A stretch of 33,782 nucleotides of DNA, from NCBI GenBank assembly GCA_020848475.1, contig JADKZZ010000026.1, forward strand, positions 1 through 33,782, given 5' to 3'. The notes below the pieces were generated by a model. The model ran no database searches and was not told where the DNA came from. It was given only the letters and a program-made list of their open reading frames with translations. Positions 8,701-17,479 of this stretch are shown one piece after another (position 1 is the stretch's first letter; the number at the start of each line of letters is the position of its first letter). The translations under genes and the position numbers were made by a program. This DNA comes from Chitinophagales bacterium. GTDB taxonomy: Bacteria > Bacteroidota > Bacteroidia > Chitinophagales > JADIYW01.

Positions 8701-10572
8701 CATGATTTACAAATACTCAATTATAAAGTTAAATACATTGGCTTAGATGGAATCTATGGTAGAAATGGAAAAAAAATAGTAGAAGCAGGTGGCACAATTG
8801 AAGACGGAGATTATCAACTTTCTTTTGATGGCACGTATGATATGCAGCTGAAAGGCAAAGAACAATTGGATGTCAATGCCGATATAGAAAAATTAAATTT
8901 AAATTTCTTAGAAGCATTATTGAAAAAAGAATTATTGGTGCCTCGTGCTTTTGTTAAAGGACAAGTCAATGTTTCAGGCAGCTTGAAAAAGCCTATTTTA
9001 ACAGGCAAAGCAAGAATAATTGATACTGCAGAATTAAAAATGCGATTGCTTGGTACAAGCTTCAAACTCGTTGATGAAGAGATTTTACTAACGAATAAAG
9101 GATTTGATTTTGGTACTGTTACTTTATTCGACAACTATGGAAATACAGCATTATTATCCGGAAAATTATTGCATAATGGATTTAAAGAATGGCGTGCCGA
9201 CAAAGTAAATGTTAGTGCGCCAAGCGGTTATAACTTTATGAATACAACCTATGAAGACAATCAAGACTTTTATGGTAAAGTATTTGCAAAAGGTGATGTA
9301 GATATTGATGGCTACTTTAATAATATCAATATCAATGTCAATCGATTGGAAACATTAAAAAACACAGTTTTCAATTTGCCGGTTTCAAACAAAGTGTCTG
9401 ATAAAGGATACTCGTTTGTCAATTTTGTAAATCCAAATGACACGGTAAAGAAAATCGTATATAAATCTAAAATTAGTGGTTTAAATATGATGATGAATAT
9501 TTCTGCAACACAAGATGCAGAAGTCAATATCATTCTCGATCAAAGTGCTAATGACAAAATAAGTGGTCGTGGTTACGGAGATTTGAATTTCACCATGGAT
9601 AAAAAAGGAGAAATGTCGTTAAATGGCGTGTATAACCTTACAGACGGCAAATACGATTTTAATTTTCAAGGAATATTAAACAAAACATTTAAAATTGGTC
9701 CTGGCAGCAAAATTACATTTAACGGTGATCCTTTAAAAGCTGAGCTTGCCGTAAATGCTTTATATAATATCAAATCAGCGTCTGTTCGTAATTTGTTTGA
9801 TTCTACCAACACGGAAGCAAAAACTATCATGAATAGAACATTTCCAATAGACTTGAATCTTTTAATTACAGGTACTTTAGACAAGACAGCCATCGGCTTT
9901 AAAATTCAGCCTTCAGGTGTTGTTCCCGATGTTTTAGACAGAAAATTAGTAGAAATAAATGGCAATCAAAATGAAGTCAATAACCAAGCTGGTTTTTTAT
10001 TATTGTTTAATTCATTTTTCCCTACTGGCGTTTCGGAGCAAAAAATAGCTGGCTATTCAAATACCGTTACACAATTAATTTCAGATCAAATATCACGCTT
10101 GCTTTCGCAAGGTTTAAGCAGTGTCATTAAAGGCGCTTCATTAGATGTTTTATTAACAGATTTAGAAACAGAATCACGCAATTTCGGATTCAGCTATAAG
10201 CAAGAAATATTAGGCGGAAAGCTTATTTTAACTATTGGTGGTAATGTTAATTTTGGAAATAACAACTCGGTTTCTCCTACAAATCCAACAGGACAAACAA
10301 GCAATAATGCCGCTATTGCAGGCGATTTCCAATTAGAATATTTGGTAACTGCTGATGGTAGAATTCGATTGAAAACTTACGCACGAACAGCAAACTATGA
10401 TTTAATCAACCAAGACAGAGTGCGCACAGGTGTTGCCATTTCTTTCCAAAAAGAATTTGATAATTTCAAAGATTTATTTTCTCGCAAAGCAAGAAAACAA
10501 AAGCCTACAATTGACACTTCAAATATGAATCAACAAATCAATTTTGTACCTTTAAAAGATTCCATTAAATAA
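5767..10572 (+). CDS. tamB: Translocation/assembly module TamB-like (AsmA/DUF490-domain) protein
   Basis: 1601 aa with one N-terminal TM, long repetitive beta-rich body and C-terminal DUF490-like region (GDPLKAELAVNALYNIKSAS...; LLLFNSFFPTG...; SYKQEILGGKLILTIGGNVNFG). Divergent from tsaD. TTG start. Confidence 0.88.
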   Translation: MKKFFKYTFRAVLTIVLILLLLFVSVFYLIQQPKVQTYLVHKVSDYLSKQLNSEVKIDSVSIDFIRTVELYNVYLSSQKSKTDTILFAKKLDVDLMLGRTLFEQIAKLRDSKIYIDNVALDGVYFYGYRAKTDSLYNFQFLLDQFKSNKKKETKKKAGKPLELRLNKLTLSNSNIILDDPHTDKRMDIRFTKIFVDVREFNISPLKIDAKELELIDPFYKLTDYNEINKPKDPNKPPGKGFNVEGLGKKLNITVDKLTMRNGNHAMDFKKKNQAAGTFLISQMNIHDINIDIENYRWDSTGMHIDIENLNTICDNNLQVKKIKTNALLDNDGIYLDNADIAFNDTKFKGNLSIQFTDEWRSFKYFSEKVIMKADIKEAAIKANDVAVFAPKVLKYLPPQIQLKGFVKGKLANLRVENLYLTAGKNTVIDIAGNIKGLPKISQTLFDLKIKQLKSSPDDIKNMLSFVKIPKQINNAGIISFNGNFFGFTNDFVAKGELKTDNLGHLVTDIRMAFPKGKAPEYSGKIIANSLNLAEITGNKKLLGTVDIDINADGNGFKTKDLNTKLSGTLRNFYFNGFVFDKIKIDGQLQKKKFTGKAFFDDDCFLVDFNGWADFNDSIPKYDFHTSIKNANLHQLNLTKDTLIVSLDGVIHGKGNKIDNFTGNSLFSNIILQNNKDILALSDVSINMENDGTIKDYTINSDQFDARFHGVFDPLTLVPSMKVYISKYSQLIKPTAKDIKLNKPQQVDASIKLASDFGLIKVFVPNLQYISELDLKTSINTTQDKFSLLAKMDSANYSNIAFSGINIEGNTNNNNLFLNGTINNTSIKKTNLNNIDIGVNSSKEQLLTNLKIANDTAQNAVQLLSALDFKNDSIIARIIDSKLKVNNKIWTIEKGNELIFVDSIFIAQNFSLVEGKQRININNGKNSLADAKINIENLNLSDVGQLIDSTGAIKNGSLSGTINLKNILTKLQANADITIHDLQILNYKVKYIGLDGIYGRNGKKIVEAGGTIEDGDYQLSFDGTYDMQLKGKEQLDVNADIEKLNLNFLEALLKKELLVPRAFVKGQVNVSGSLKKPILTGKARIIDTAELKMRLLGTSFKLVDEEILLTNKGFDFGTVTLFDNYGNTALLSGKLLHNGFKEWRADKVNVSAPSGYNFMNTTYEDNQDFYGKVFAKGDVDIDGYFNNININVNRLETLKNTVFNLPVSNKVSDKGYSFVNFVNPNDTVKKIVYKSKISGLNMMMNISATQDAEVNIILDQSANDKISGRGYGDLNFTMDKKGEMSLNGVYNLTDGKYDFNFQGILNKTFKIGPGSKITFNGDPLKAELAVNALYNIKSASVRNLFDSTNTEAKTIMNRTFPIDLNLLITGTLDKTAIGFKIQPSGVVPDVLDRKLVEINGNQNEVNNQAGFLLLFNSFFPTGVSEQKIAGYSNTVTQLISDQISRLLSQGLSSVIKGASLDVLLTDLETESRNFGFSYKQEILGGKLILTIGGNVNFGNNNSVSPTNPTGQTSNNAAIAGDFQLEYLVTADGRIRLKTYARTANYDLINQDRVRTGVAISFQKEFDNFKDLFSRKARKQKPTIDTSNMNQQINFVPLKDSIK

Positions 10573-10573
10573 T

Positions 10574-10595
10574 TAATGTAGAACTTACTACATTA
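10574..10595. terminator. Hairpin between convergent genes tamB-like (+) and 10633..10959 (-)
   Basis: 8-bp inverted repeat TAATGTAG-AACTTA-CTACATTA immediately after the tamB-like stop. Weak T-tail. Confidence 0.4.
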
Positions 10596-10632
10596 CTTAT
10601 TAGTTAATAAATGAAATTAGAATAGCAGTTTA

Positions 10633-10959
10633 TTATTCGAATATATAATACAATCCAATAAAGATAAAAACTAAAGCTAAGCTTGTTAAACCATATAACA
10701 TAAAACCACGTAAGTCAGGAAAAATATCCAACATTGTCATTACACAACTTACAAATCCTAAAAATGCACCAATACTTGTAATAATGAAACCCAATGTTTG
10801 GCGTTCATCTAATTGTTTTTTCTTAAATTGTTGTAATGTTTCAATGATTTGTAAGCTATCATAACCATGTTGACGCAATTCATTAATAATGGAATTTTCT
10901 GAGTGCACTCCTTCTTTCCATTTTGAATAAAATTCTAAAGTATTTACTGTTGAATTCAT
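10633..10959 (-). CDS. Small membrane protein, hypothetical, two predicted TM segments
   Basis: 108 aa. Hydrophobic stretches LGFIITSIGAFLGFVSCVMTML and GFMLYGLTSLALVFIFIGLYYIF. Confidence 0.7.
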   Translation of the reverse strand: MNSTVNTLEFYSKWKEGVHSENSIINELRQHGYDSLQIIETLQQFKKKQLDERQTLGFIITSIGAFLGFVSCVMTMLDIFPDLRGFMLYGLTSLALVFIFIGLYYIFE

Positions 10960-11039
10960 AGCTTAATATTAAATTAACCATTTAGGCAATTAAAATTAAA
11001 CTAAAATTCTAACAAATAATAGCTTTTTACTAAAAAAGT

Positions 11040-11113
11040 GGGCATTATTGGATTCGAACCAATGACTTCTACCTTGTCGAGGTAGTGCTCTAAACCAGCT
11101 GAACTAAATGCCC
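11040..11113 (-). tRNA. tRNA-Val (anticodon GAC)
   Basis: Minus strand folds as GGGCATT TA GTTC AGCTGGTTTA GAGC A CTACC TCGACAA GGTAG AAGTC ATTGG TTCGAAT CCAAT AATGCCC. Anticodon GAC, discriminator A at 11039, CCA not encoded, then CTTTTTTAG. Confidence 0.93.
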
Positions 11114-11125
11114 AATATATGCAAA

Positions 11126-12805
11126 CTAGAACTCATCTGTCACGCAGCCTTCGCTGGCAGATGATACTGTTTTTGCATATTTATATAATATTCCAGATTT
11201 AGCCTTCAAAGCAGGTGCTGTCCACGATGCTTTTCTCGTAGCTAATTCTTCTTCAGAAATCAATACATCTATTGTATTATTTACCGCATCAATAATGATT
11301 TTATCGCCATCTTTTACCAATGCAATATTTCCACCATTTTGCGCCTCAGGTGTTACGTGGCCAACTACAAAACCATGGGAGCCACCACTAAATCTACCAT
11401 CTGTTATTAAAGCCACTTCTTTGCCTAATCCTTCGCCCATTAAAACAGAAGTTGGCTTTAACATTTCAGGCATGCCTGGTCCACCACGTGGCCCAATATA
11501 TCGAATAACAACCACATCTCCTGCCACTACTTTCTTTGCCTGCATAGCATCTATTGCCATTTGTTCATTGTCAAAACACTTCGCTGTTCCTTCAAAACGC
11601 TCACCTTCTTTGCCTGTAATTTTTGCAACTGCACCTTCTGTTGCCAAGTTTCCAAATAAAATCCTAATATGACTTGTAGGTTTTATTGGATTGTCAATTG
11701 TGTGCATTAAGTCTTGTCCTTCCGTTAAATCTGGCAGTTCTGCAATATTTTCAGCTAATGTTTTTCCTGTTACAGTAAGACAATCGCCATGTAATAAGCC
11801 TACTTTTAATAAATATTTCATTACAGCAGGTACACCACCAATTTTATGCAAATCCTCCATTACGTATTTGCCACTTGGTCTAAAATCGGCAAGCATTGGT
11901 GTCTCATTGCCTAATCGAATGAAGTCAGCTAAAGACAATTTCACACCTATCGTTTTCGCCATTGCTATCAAGTGCATAACTGCATTTGTGCTACCACCTA
12001 AAACGATAACGATGCGAATAGCATTCTCAAATGCTTTGAACGTCATGATATCGCTTGGTTTAATGTCTTTCTCTAATAAGTTTTTTATTGCAATCGCTGC
12101 TTGTTTTAATTCATTTCTTTTTTCCTCTGAAACTGCGGGATTGCTTGCAGAATATGGCAAGCTCATGCCTAATGCCTCAATGGCAGATGCCATCGTGTTT
12201 GCTGTGTACATTCCTCCACAAGCACCTGCGCCTGGACATGCATGATGTATTACACCTTTGTAATCTTCATCGCTAATTGAACCAGCAAACTTTTTACCTA
12301 ATGCTTCAAATGCAGAAACGACATCTAGATTTTCTCCTTTATATTTTCCGGGTGCAATAGTGCCACCATATACCATTAATGAAGGTCTGTTCAAGCGCGA
12401 CATACCCATGATGACGCCAGGCATATTTTTATCGCAACCTGCTATTGAAATAATGCCATCATAAAATTGAGCGCCAGCATTTGTTTCAATGGAATCAGCA
12501 ATCACTTCGCGTGATACTAATGAATATCGCATACCAGATGTTCCCATTGAGATGCCGTCGCTAACGCCAATTGTATAAAAATTTAATGCCACTAAATCTT
12601 GTTGATTAATAAGATTTTTTAAAGACGCAGCCAAGCCATTTAAGTGCATGTTACAAGGATTGCCGTCCCAGCCAGTTGATGCAATGCCTACCTGTGCTTT
12701 TCTAAAATCATCATCACTTAAACCGATAGCGTGCAACATCGCTTGTGCTGCTGGCTGTGTAGCATCTTGTGTGATTGTTTTGCTGTATTTATTTAAAGTT
12801 GACAT
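11126..12805 (-). CDS. ilvD: Dihydroxy-acid dehydratase
   Basis: 559 aa. [70 protein letters not shown] and [40 protein letters not shown] motifs. Confidence 0.97.
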   Translation of the reverse strand: MSTLNKYSKTITQDATQPAAQAMLHAIGLSDDDFRKAQVGIASTGWDGNPCNMHLNGLAASLKNLINQQDLVALNFYTIGVSDGISMGTSGMRYSLVSREVIADSIETNAGAQFYDGIISIAGCDKNMPGVIMGMSRLNRPSLMVYGGTIAPGKYKGENLDVVSAFEALGKKFAGSISDEDYKGVIHHACPGAGACGGMYTANTMASAIEALGMSLPYSASNPAVSEEKRNELKQAAIAIKNLLEKDIKPSDIMTFKAFENAIRIVIVLGGSTNAVMHLIAMAKTIGVKLSLADFIRLGNETPMLADFRPSGKYVMEDLHKIGGVPAVMKYLLKVGLLHGDCLTVTGKTLAENIAELPDLTEGQDLMHTIDNPIKPTSHIRILFGNLATEGAVAKITGKEGERFEGTAKCFDNEQMAIDAMQAKKVVAGDVVVIRYIGPRGGPGMPEMLKPTSVLMGEGLGKEVALITDGRFSGGSHGFVVGHVTPEAQNGGNIALVKDGDKIIIDAVNNTIDVLISEEELATRKASWTAPALKAKSGILYKYAKTVSSASEGCVTDEF

Positions 12806-12829
12806 GTTTTTTATTTAGATTTTCAAAAT

Positions 12830-12867
12830 AACAAAAGATTGAGCAATTTTTAGTTTAATCTTTTGTT
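12830..12867. promoter_or_regulatory. 11-bp perfect inverted repeat in the ilvD leader
   Basis: AACAAAAGATT (12830-12840), 16-nt spacer, AATCTTTTGTT (12857-12867), about 25 nt upstream of the ilvD ATG. Confidence 0.5.
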
Positions 12868-12947
12868 GTTAATAATGCAGATATGTGCAAAACTCTATAA
12901 ACAGTATGTTTTGGGTATATGTTATATTTATGTAAACATAAAAAAGC

Positions 12948-13049
12948 ATGTCCGATAAACGAGTTGAAATTGATTTGCACAAGTATTTTGTTGCTATCTT
13001 CTCTGTTGTTTTGATAGCGTTATTTATAATTGTTACTTTTGCAAAGTAA
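12948..13049 (+). CDS. Putative 33-aa single-transmembrane small protein MSDKRVEIDLHKYFVAIFSVVLIALFIIVTFAK
   Basis: ATG at 12948, TAA at 13047-13049. Charged N-terminus followed by about 18 hydrophobic residues and a Lys cap, then a perfect hairpin 3 nt after the stop. Too short for the supplied ORF track. Confidence 0.5.
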   Translation: MSDKRVEIDLHKYFVAIFSVVLIALFIIVTFAK

Positions 13050-13052
13050 AAA

Positions 13053-13076
13053 TTTATTAGTTCTAAAACTAATAAA
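13053..13076. terminator. Bidirectional terminator-like hairpin
   Basis: 10-bp perfect stem TTTATTAGTT-CTAA-AACTAATAAA between the small ORF (+) and the ilvE 3' end (-). On the minus strand it is followed by TTTTTAC. Confidence 0.6.
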
Positions 13077-13145
13077 ATTGCTTAGATACATTAACAGTAT
13101 CGCGTAAAATTATTGGCTAAAAATTACATGACACTTAAATCATCA

Positions 13146-14045
13146 TTAGAAATACTCTAAAAAATTAGTATCTTTTCCAGAAACGATTCTTTTATATCGG
13201 TTATGCAATAAATGACCGATTGAGTCTTCCCAAGAAATTTTTAATTTATGCCCATTAATGCTTTCAATACCTGAAACCTCTGCTGCCGTACCTGTAAAAA
13301 ATGCACCATCAGCCTCGATAACGTCTTCCACGCCAAACTGTTTTTCTAAAACATCAATGCCCATTTGTTTGGCTATATCTATTAATGTAGCACGAGTTAT
13401 GCTTGGAAAAATATTGGTTAGTGGTGGAACAATTAATTGACCATTTTTTTCCATAAAAAATGATGCTCCTGGTCCAGTAGCAATATAACCTTCAACATCT
13501 AATAATAAAGCATCATCATATCCTTTTTGGTGTGCTTCACGTGTAGCCAAAATAGAATTGACATAATTACCTGTAACCTTAATATCTACAGGCATTGTCC
13601 TAGGATGTGGCCTACGCCAAGAAGAAACCAATACCTTTAAGTGATTAGAAGGATAATAACGATTCCATTTCCAACAGGTCATTAAAAAGTTGGGTTTGTC
13701 AGCGTCTAAAGCACGTAAGGTCATATTTTTATCCATAAATACTAAAGGCCTGATATAGGCTTCGTGCATAATATTTCTTTCCAATAATTCATAAGCGTAA
13801 TTAATCAACTCTTGAACAGAATATGGCATTTGCATATTCATTTTTTCTGCTGAATTTTTTAAACGTTCAAAGTGGCGTTTGACTTTGAAAATATGTGGTC
13901 CTTGATGGGAATTATAGGCTCTTAATCCTTCAAAAACACCGTAGCCATAATGAAATGTTTGATTGAAAGGACTTATTCTAAAGTCTTTTACATTTTTGTA
14001 TTCGCCATTAAAAAAAAGAATTGATTTGTCGTTGTGGTATAACAT
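13146..14045 (-). CDS. ilvE: Branched-chain amino acid aminotransferase
   Basis: 299 aa. NQTFHYGYGVFEGLRAYNS, YIRPLVFMD, KVTGNYVNSILATREAHQKGYDDALLLD and FFTGTAAEVSGIESING: class IV PLP aminotransferase motifs. Confidence 0.93.
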   Translation of the reverse strand: MLYHNDKSILFFNGEYKNVKDFRISPFNQTFHYGYGVFEGLRAYNSHQGPHIFKVKRHFERLKNSAEKMNMQMPYSVQELINYAYELLERNIMHEAYIRPLVFMDKNMTLRALDADKPNFLMTCWKWNRYYPSNHLKVLVSSWRRPHPRTMPVDIKVTGNYVNSILATREAHQKGYDDALLLDVEGYIATGPGASFFMEKNGQLIVPPLTNIFPSITRATLIDIAKQMGIDVLEKQFGVEDVIEADGAFFTGTAAEVSGIESINGHKLKISWEDSIGHLLHNRYKRIVSGKDTNFLEYF

Positions 14046-14213
14046 ACTGAAAATTAAATAAAATACTACAGAAAGTGTATCTAATATACTAAAATTACGA
14101 TTTTATAATATTGATTTTTGCCTTTCCTAAAAATAAAATAGAATGTAGAGTTAATAATTATTTTATGCAAATATTATGCTGTTATACTGTAAATTACATC
14201 AAAATATTTTGAC

Positions 14214-15869
14214 ATGCAAAGAGACTGGTGGAAATGGGGTGACCCAAATGAGATAAAACATATTAATGATTATCCAAAGCTCAAAACATTAGTAGAAGAC
14301 AGATGGAAAACCAGCTTGAGAGAAGAATTTTTTCCGCCAAAGAAATTTGAACTTCCTCAATTATCAGAAAAAAGAAAGGAACAAATAAAAGATATATTTG
14401 CTGTTTTAGATCCAAAGAAAATTTCGTTCAAAGACGATGACCGTTTATTTGTATCATTAGGCAAAAGCTATTACGACGTTATCCGTATTTTTAATGGTGG
14501 TGGTTTTATTTCACCAGATGTTGTCATTACACCAACATCACACGATGAAATTCAATATATTCTAAAACAAGCTTCTGATAATAACATTGCTATTATTCCT
14601 TTTGGAGGTGGTACAAATGTTGTAGGTGCGCTTTCTTTAGATAATTTATCAGGAAAATCAGACATTAAATGTACGCTCGACTTACGTAAATATAAGAAGC
14701 TAATTCAGATTGATGAAGAACATTTAACGGCAACTTTTGAAGCTGGCATTTTTGGCCCAGAATTAGAAAAAATATTGCAAGCAAAAGGCTATACTTTAGG
14801 TCATTTCCCTCAATCTTTTGAGTATTCCACTTTAGGCGGTTGGATAGTGACAAGAGGCGCTGGCCAAGAATCCACATATTATGGTAAAATTGAAGATTTA
14901 GTAGAGCATATTAAAGTAGCCACACCTATAGGAACATTAGAAAGTAACACTTTTTCACATGACGCTTCCGGAATAAATGTATTACCATTATTTGTAGGCA
15001 GTGAAGGCACTTTAGGTGTTGTTACAGAGATTAGCGTTAAAATAAAAAAACTACCGAAAAACTACAGATGGATAGTAGCTTTATTTCCAGATTTTCAGTC
15101 AGGAAGTCAGTATTTACAAGAGCTTACACAAGCAGGCGTAAAACCTTCAGTAGTACGCTTGTCCGATGCCAATGAAACCAACTTATTTTCTAAAATGTCT
15201 TCATCGGAAGAGCAACCTGGATTTGTAAATGACCTTAAAAAAGAAGCTCAAAAATTAATTTTACAATGGAAAAATCTAACTGCACCTTGCGTGTTGATTA
15301 TGCGTTTTCCACAATCAAATATTAGTGTATCATCACAAGTAATTTATGCTAAAGATTTAGTGGCAAAACACAAAGGAATGCTCGCTCCTGCTACCATTGG
15401 TGATAAGTGGGCAGAAAACCGTTTTAAGTTACCTTATCTTCGCGATACCTTAGTAGAACATGCTATTTATATTGACACTATGGAGACTTTGGTGCGATGG
15501 AAAGATGTACAGAAAATGCATCAGGCATTGACAAAAGAACTGAATAAATGCGCTGCTTTTCATAAAAATAAAGGTATTTTTTTAGCGCATATTTCGCATG
15601 TCTATCCAAATGCTGCTTGTATGTATTTTACGCTAATAACGCCAATGTTAAAAGGCAGAGAAATAGAGCAATGGCAAGACTTAAAAGATGTTGTTACAAA
15701 TACTATTTTACAAAATAACGGCTCAATTTCTCACCATCACAGTGTTGGCTTAGATCATCAAAAATGGTATAAAAAATATCTCGATAATTTGGCAATGGAT
15801 TTATTACAATCGATAAAAAATAAATTAGATCCAAAAGGCATCATGAATCCAGGAAAATTGTTCAGTTAA
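14214..15869 (+). CDS. FAD-binding oxidase, alkyldihydroxyacetonephosphate synthase (AGPS)-like
   Basis: 551 aa. FAD_binding_4 region IIPFGGGTNVVGAL, GPELEKILQAKGYTLGHFPQSFEYSTLGGWIVTRGAGQESTYYGKIEDLV, and C-terminal NNGSISHHHSVGLDHQKWY...LDPKGIMNPGKLF resembling AGPS SHHHGVG. Confidence 0.8.
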   Translation: MQRDWWKWGDPNEIKHINDYPKLKTLVEDRWKTSLREEFFPPKKFELPQLSEKRKEQIKDIFAVLDPKKISFKDDDRLFVSLGKSYYDVIRIFNGGGFISPDVVITPTSHDEIQYILKQASDNNIAIIPFGGGTNVVGALSLDNLSGKSDIKCTLDLRKYKKLIQIDEEHLTATFEAGIFGPELEKILQAKGYTLGHFPQSFEYSTLGGWIVTRGAGQESTYYGKIEDLVEHIKVATPIGTLESNTFSHDASGINVLPLFVGSEGTLGVVTEISVKIKKLPKNYRWIVALFPDFQSGSQYLQELTQAGVKPSVVRLSDANETNLFSKMSSSEEQPGFVNDLKKEAQKLILQWKNLTAPCVLIMRFPQSNISVSSQVIYAKDLVAKHKGMLAPATIGDKWAENRFKLPYLRDTLVEHAIYIDTMETLVRWKDVQKMHQALTKELNKCAAFHKNKGIFLAHISHVYPNAACMYFTLITPMLKGREIEQWQDLKDVVTNTILQNNGSISHHHSVGLDHQKWYKKYLDNLAMDLLQSIKNKLDPKGIMNPGKLFS

Positions 15870-15879
15870 AACATTGTTT

Positions 15880-17436
15880 ATGAACAATCGTAAAACTAAT
15901 ATTCAAAGAGCTTCTTCGGAATTCTTTGATATCGTTGTCATCGGCGGTGGAATTACTGGCGCTGGTATCGCATTAATGGCTGCAAAAAAAGGCTGGAAAA
16001 CATTAATCGTTGATAAACATGATTTTGCTTTTGGCACAAGCTCACGTTCGGCAAAAATGATTCACGGTGGATTGCGTTATTTGCAAAATTTACAAATCAA
16101 ATTAGTAAAAGAGGCATTACATGAGCGCGAACACTTACTGAAGGAATATCCACATCTGGTAAAACCGCAACCGTTTTTTATGCCAATTTATAAATCTAAA
16201 TTAAACAAACTTAAATTAGGTATTGGCCTTTCTGGTTACGATTATCTCACAGGTGAAAGTAGTATGCCTAAACATGAAGCCATTAAAGTTGATAAGATTA
16301 AAGAACGATTTCCTCAAATTAAATCTGATAACATCGTTGGTGGTTATATCTATTATGATGCAAAGACTAATGATGCTAGGCTAACCAACGACATCATTCA
16401 AGAAGCTGTTGACTTAGGTGCTGTTTCTATTAATTATTTTGAAGTTGAAAATATTATTTGTAAGGATAACATTGTAAATGAAATTATTTGCACAGATAAT
16501 ATTTCTAAAATAAAATACAACATTCAAGCAAAGGTATATATTGCAGCAACAGGTATTTGGACCGATGATACCATGAAATTATTACACAATAATTCTTCAG
16601 AACAATTCATGATGCCGAGCAAAGGGATTCACCTGATTGTAGATGCTTCCCATTTTCCAAAAGATTGTGTTATGCTTTTGCCAACTGCAAATAATGATGG
16701 TAGAATGATTTGGTGCATGCCTTGGGACGACAATTTAAGCGTTGTAGGTACTACAGATACTGAATATAATGGTTCAAATGAAGAAATGACAGTACTGAAA
16801 GAGGAAGTCAATTATATTTTAGACAGCGTAAATGCACAACTTAAAGACAAGAAATTAACGCACGGCGACATATTAAGTGTGTATGCAGGAATTAGACCAT
16901 TGTTAAACGAAAAAACTAACAATAATAAAAGTACAAAACGGTCAAGAGATTATAAGATATGGTGGAATAATGATAACATGCTCACTATTTCAGGTGGAAA
17001 GCTGACTTCTTTTTTATCAATGGCGGAAAAAGTGATAGAAGAAATTGAACAAAAACACAGCTTGGAAACATCGATGAATAATAGTATAAAAATAAACTCT
17101 ATTATCGACAAATTTAAACATCGTTATGGCATTAAAAATGCTTCTTTGATAGCTGACATTGCACAAGAAAATATACAATTTATCGACACATTTGACAATT
17201 ACAATTATTGTACCGCTGAAATATTATTTTTTATTAGACATCAACATGCACAGAAAATTGATGATATTCTTACAAGAAGAACGCTGATTTCTTATCAAAT
17301 GAAAAATTATGACACGCTTTTAATTCAAAACATTTCAGATATTTTAGCAAAAGAGTTAAATTGGAGTAATGAAGACAAACAAATGGATATAGAAAATTAT
17401 AAAAAATCATGGATGCTTATGCATTCTTGGCTTTAA
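15880..17436 (+). CDS. FAD-dependent glycerol-3-phosphate dehydrogenase (GlpD-like), second paralog in the window
   Basis: FDIVVIGGGITGAGIALMAAKKGWKTLIVDKHDFAFGTSSRSAKMIHGGLRYLQNL, VVGTTDTEY, YAGIRPLLNE and SGGKLTSFLSMAEK. The ORF track starts at TTG 15874; ATG 15880 is preferred. Confidence 0.88.
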   Translation: MNNRKTNIQRASSEFFDIVVIGGGITGAGIALMAAKKGWKTLIVDKHDFAFGTSSRSAKMIHGGLRYLQNLQIKLVKEALHEREHLLKEYPHLVKPQPFFMPIYKSKLNKLKLGIGLSGYDYLTGESSMPKHEAIKVDKIKERFPQIKSDNIVGGYIYYDAKTNDARLTNDIIQEAVDLGAVSINYFEVENIICKDNIVNEIICTDNISKIKYNIQAKVYIAATGIWTDDTMKLLHNNSSEQFMMPSKGIHLIVDASHFPKDCVMLLPTANNDGRMIWCMPWDDNLSVVGTTDTEYNGSNEEMTVLKEEVNYILDSVNAQLKDKKLTHGDILSVYAGIRPLLNEKTNNNKSTKRSRDYKIWWNNDNMLTISGGKLTSFLSMAEKVIEEIEQKHSLETSMNNSIKINSIIDKFKHRYGIKNASLIADIAQENIQFIDTFDNYNYCTAEILFFIRHQHAQKIDDILTRRTLISYQMKNYDTLLIQNISDILAKELNWSNEDKQMDIENYKKSWMLMHSWL

Positions 17437-17479
17437 TATTTTCTTCATTTTTTTGATTGATAATTCTTAATACAAAAAC

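Noticed and set aside
5767-10572. Giant 1601-aa repetitive protein as a possible adhesin or novel system
   Set aside because: N-terminal TM and C-terminal DUF490-like features, plus divergence from tsaD, fit a normal Bacteroidota TamB-like protein.
11691-12245. 184-aa plus-strand ORF antisense to ilvD (also 11295..11672 and 12088..12276)
   Set aside because: Shadow ORFs opposite a strongly conserved ilvD. The translations are low-complexity antisense composition with no recognisable domain.
12948-13049. Small ORF as an Ile/Val/Leu-rich leader peptide attenuating ilv genes
   Set aside because: It is on the plus strand, while ilvE and ilvD are on the minus strand, so it cannot act in cis as a leader. 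Its I/V/L richness is explained by a transmembrane helix.
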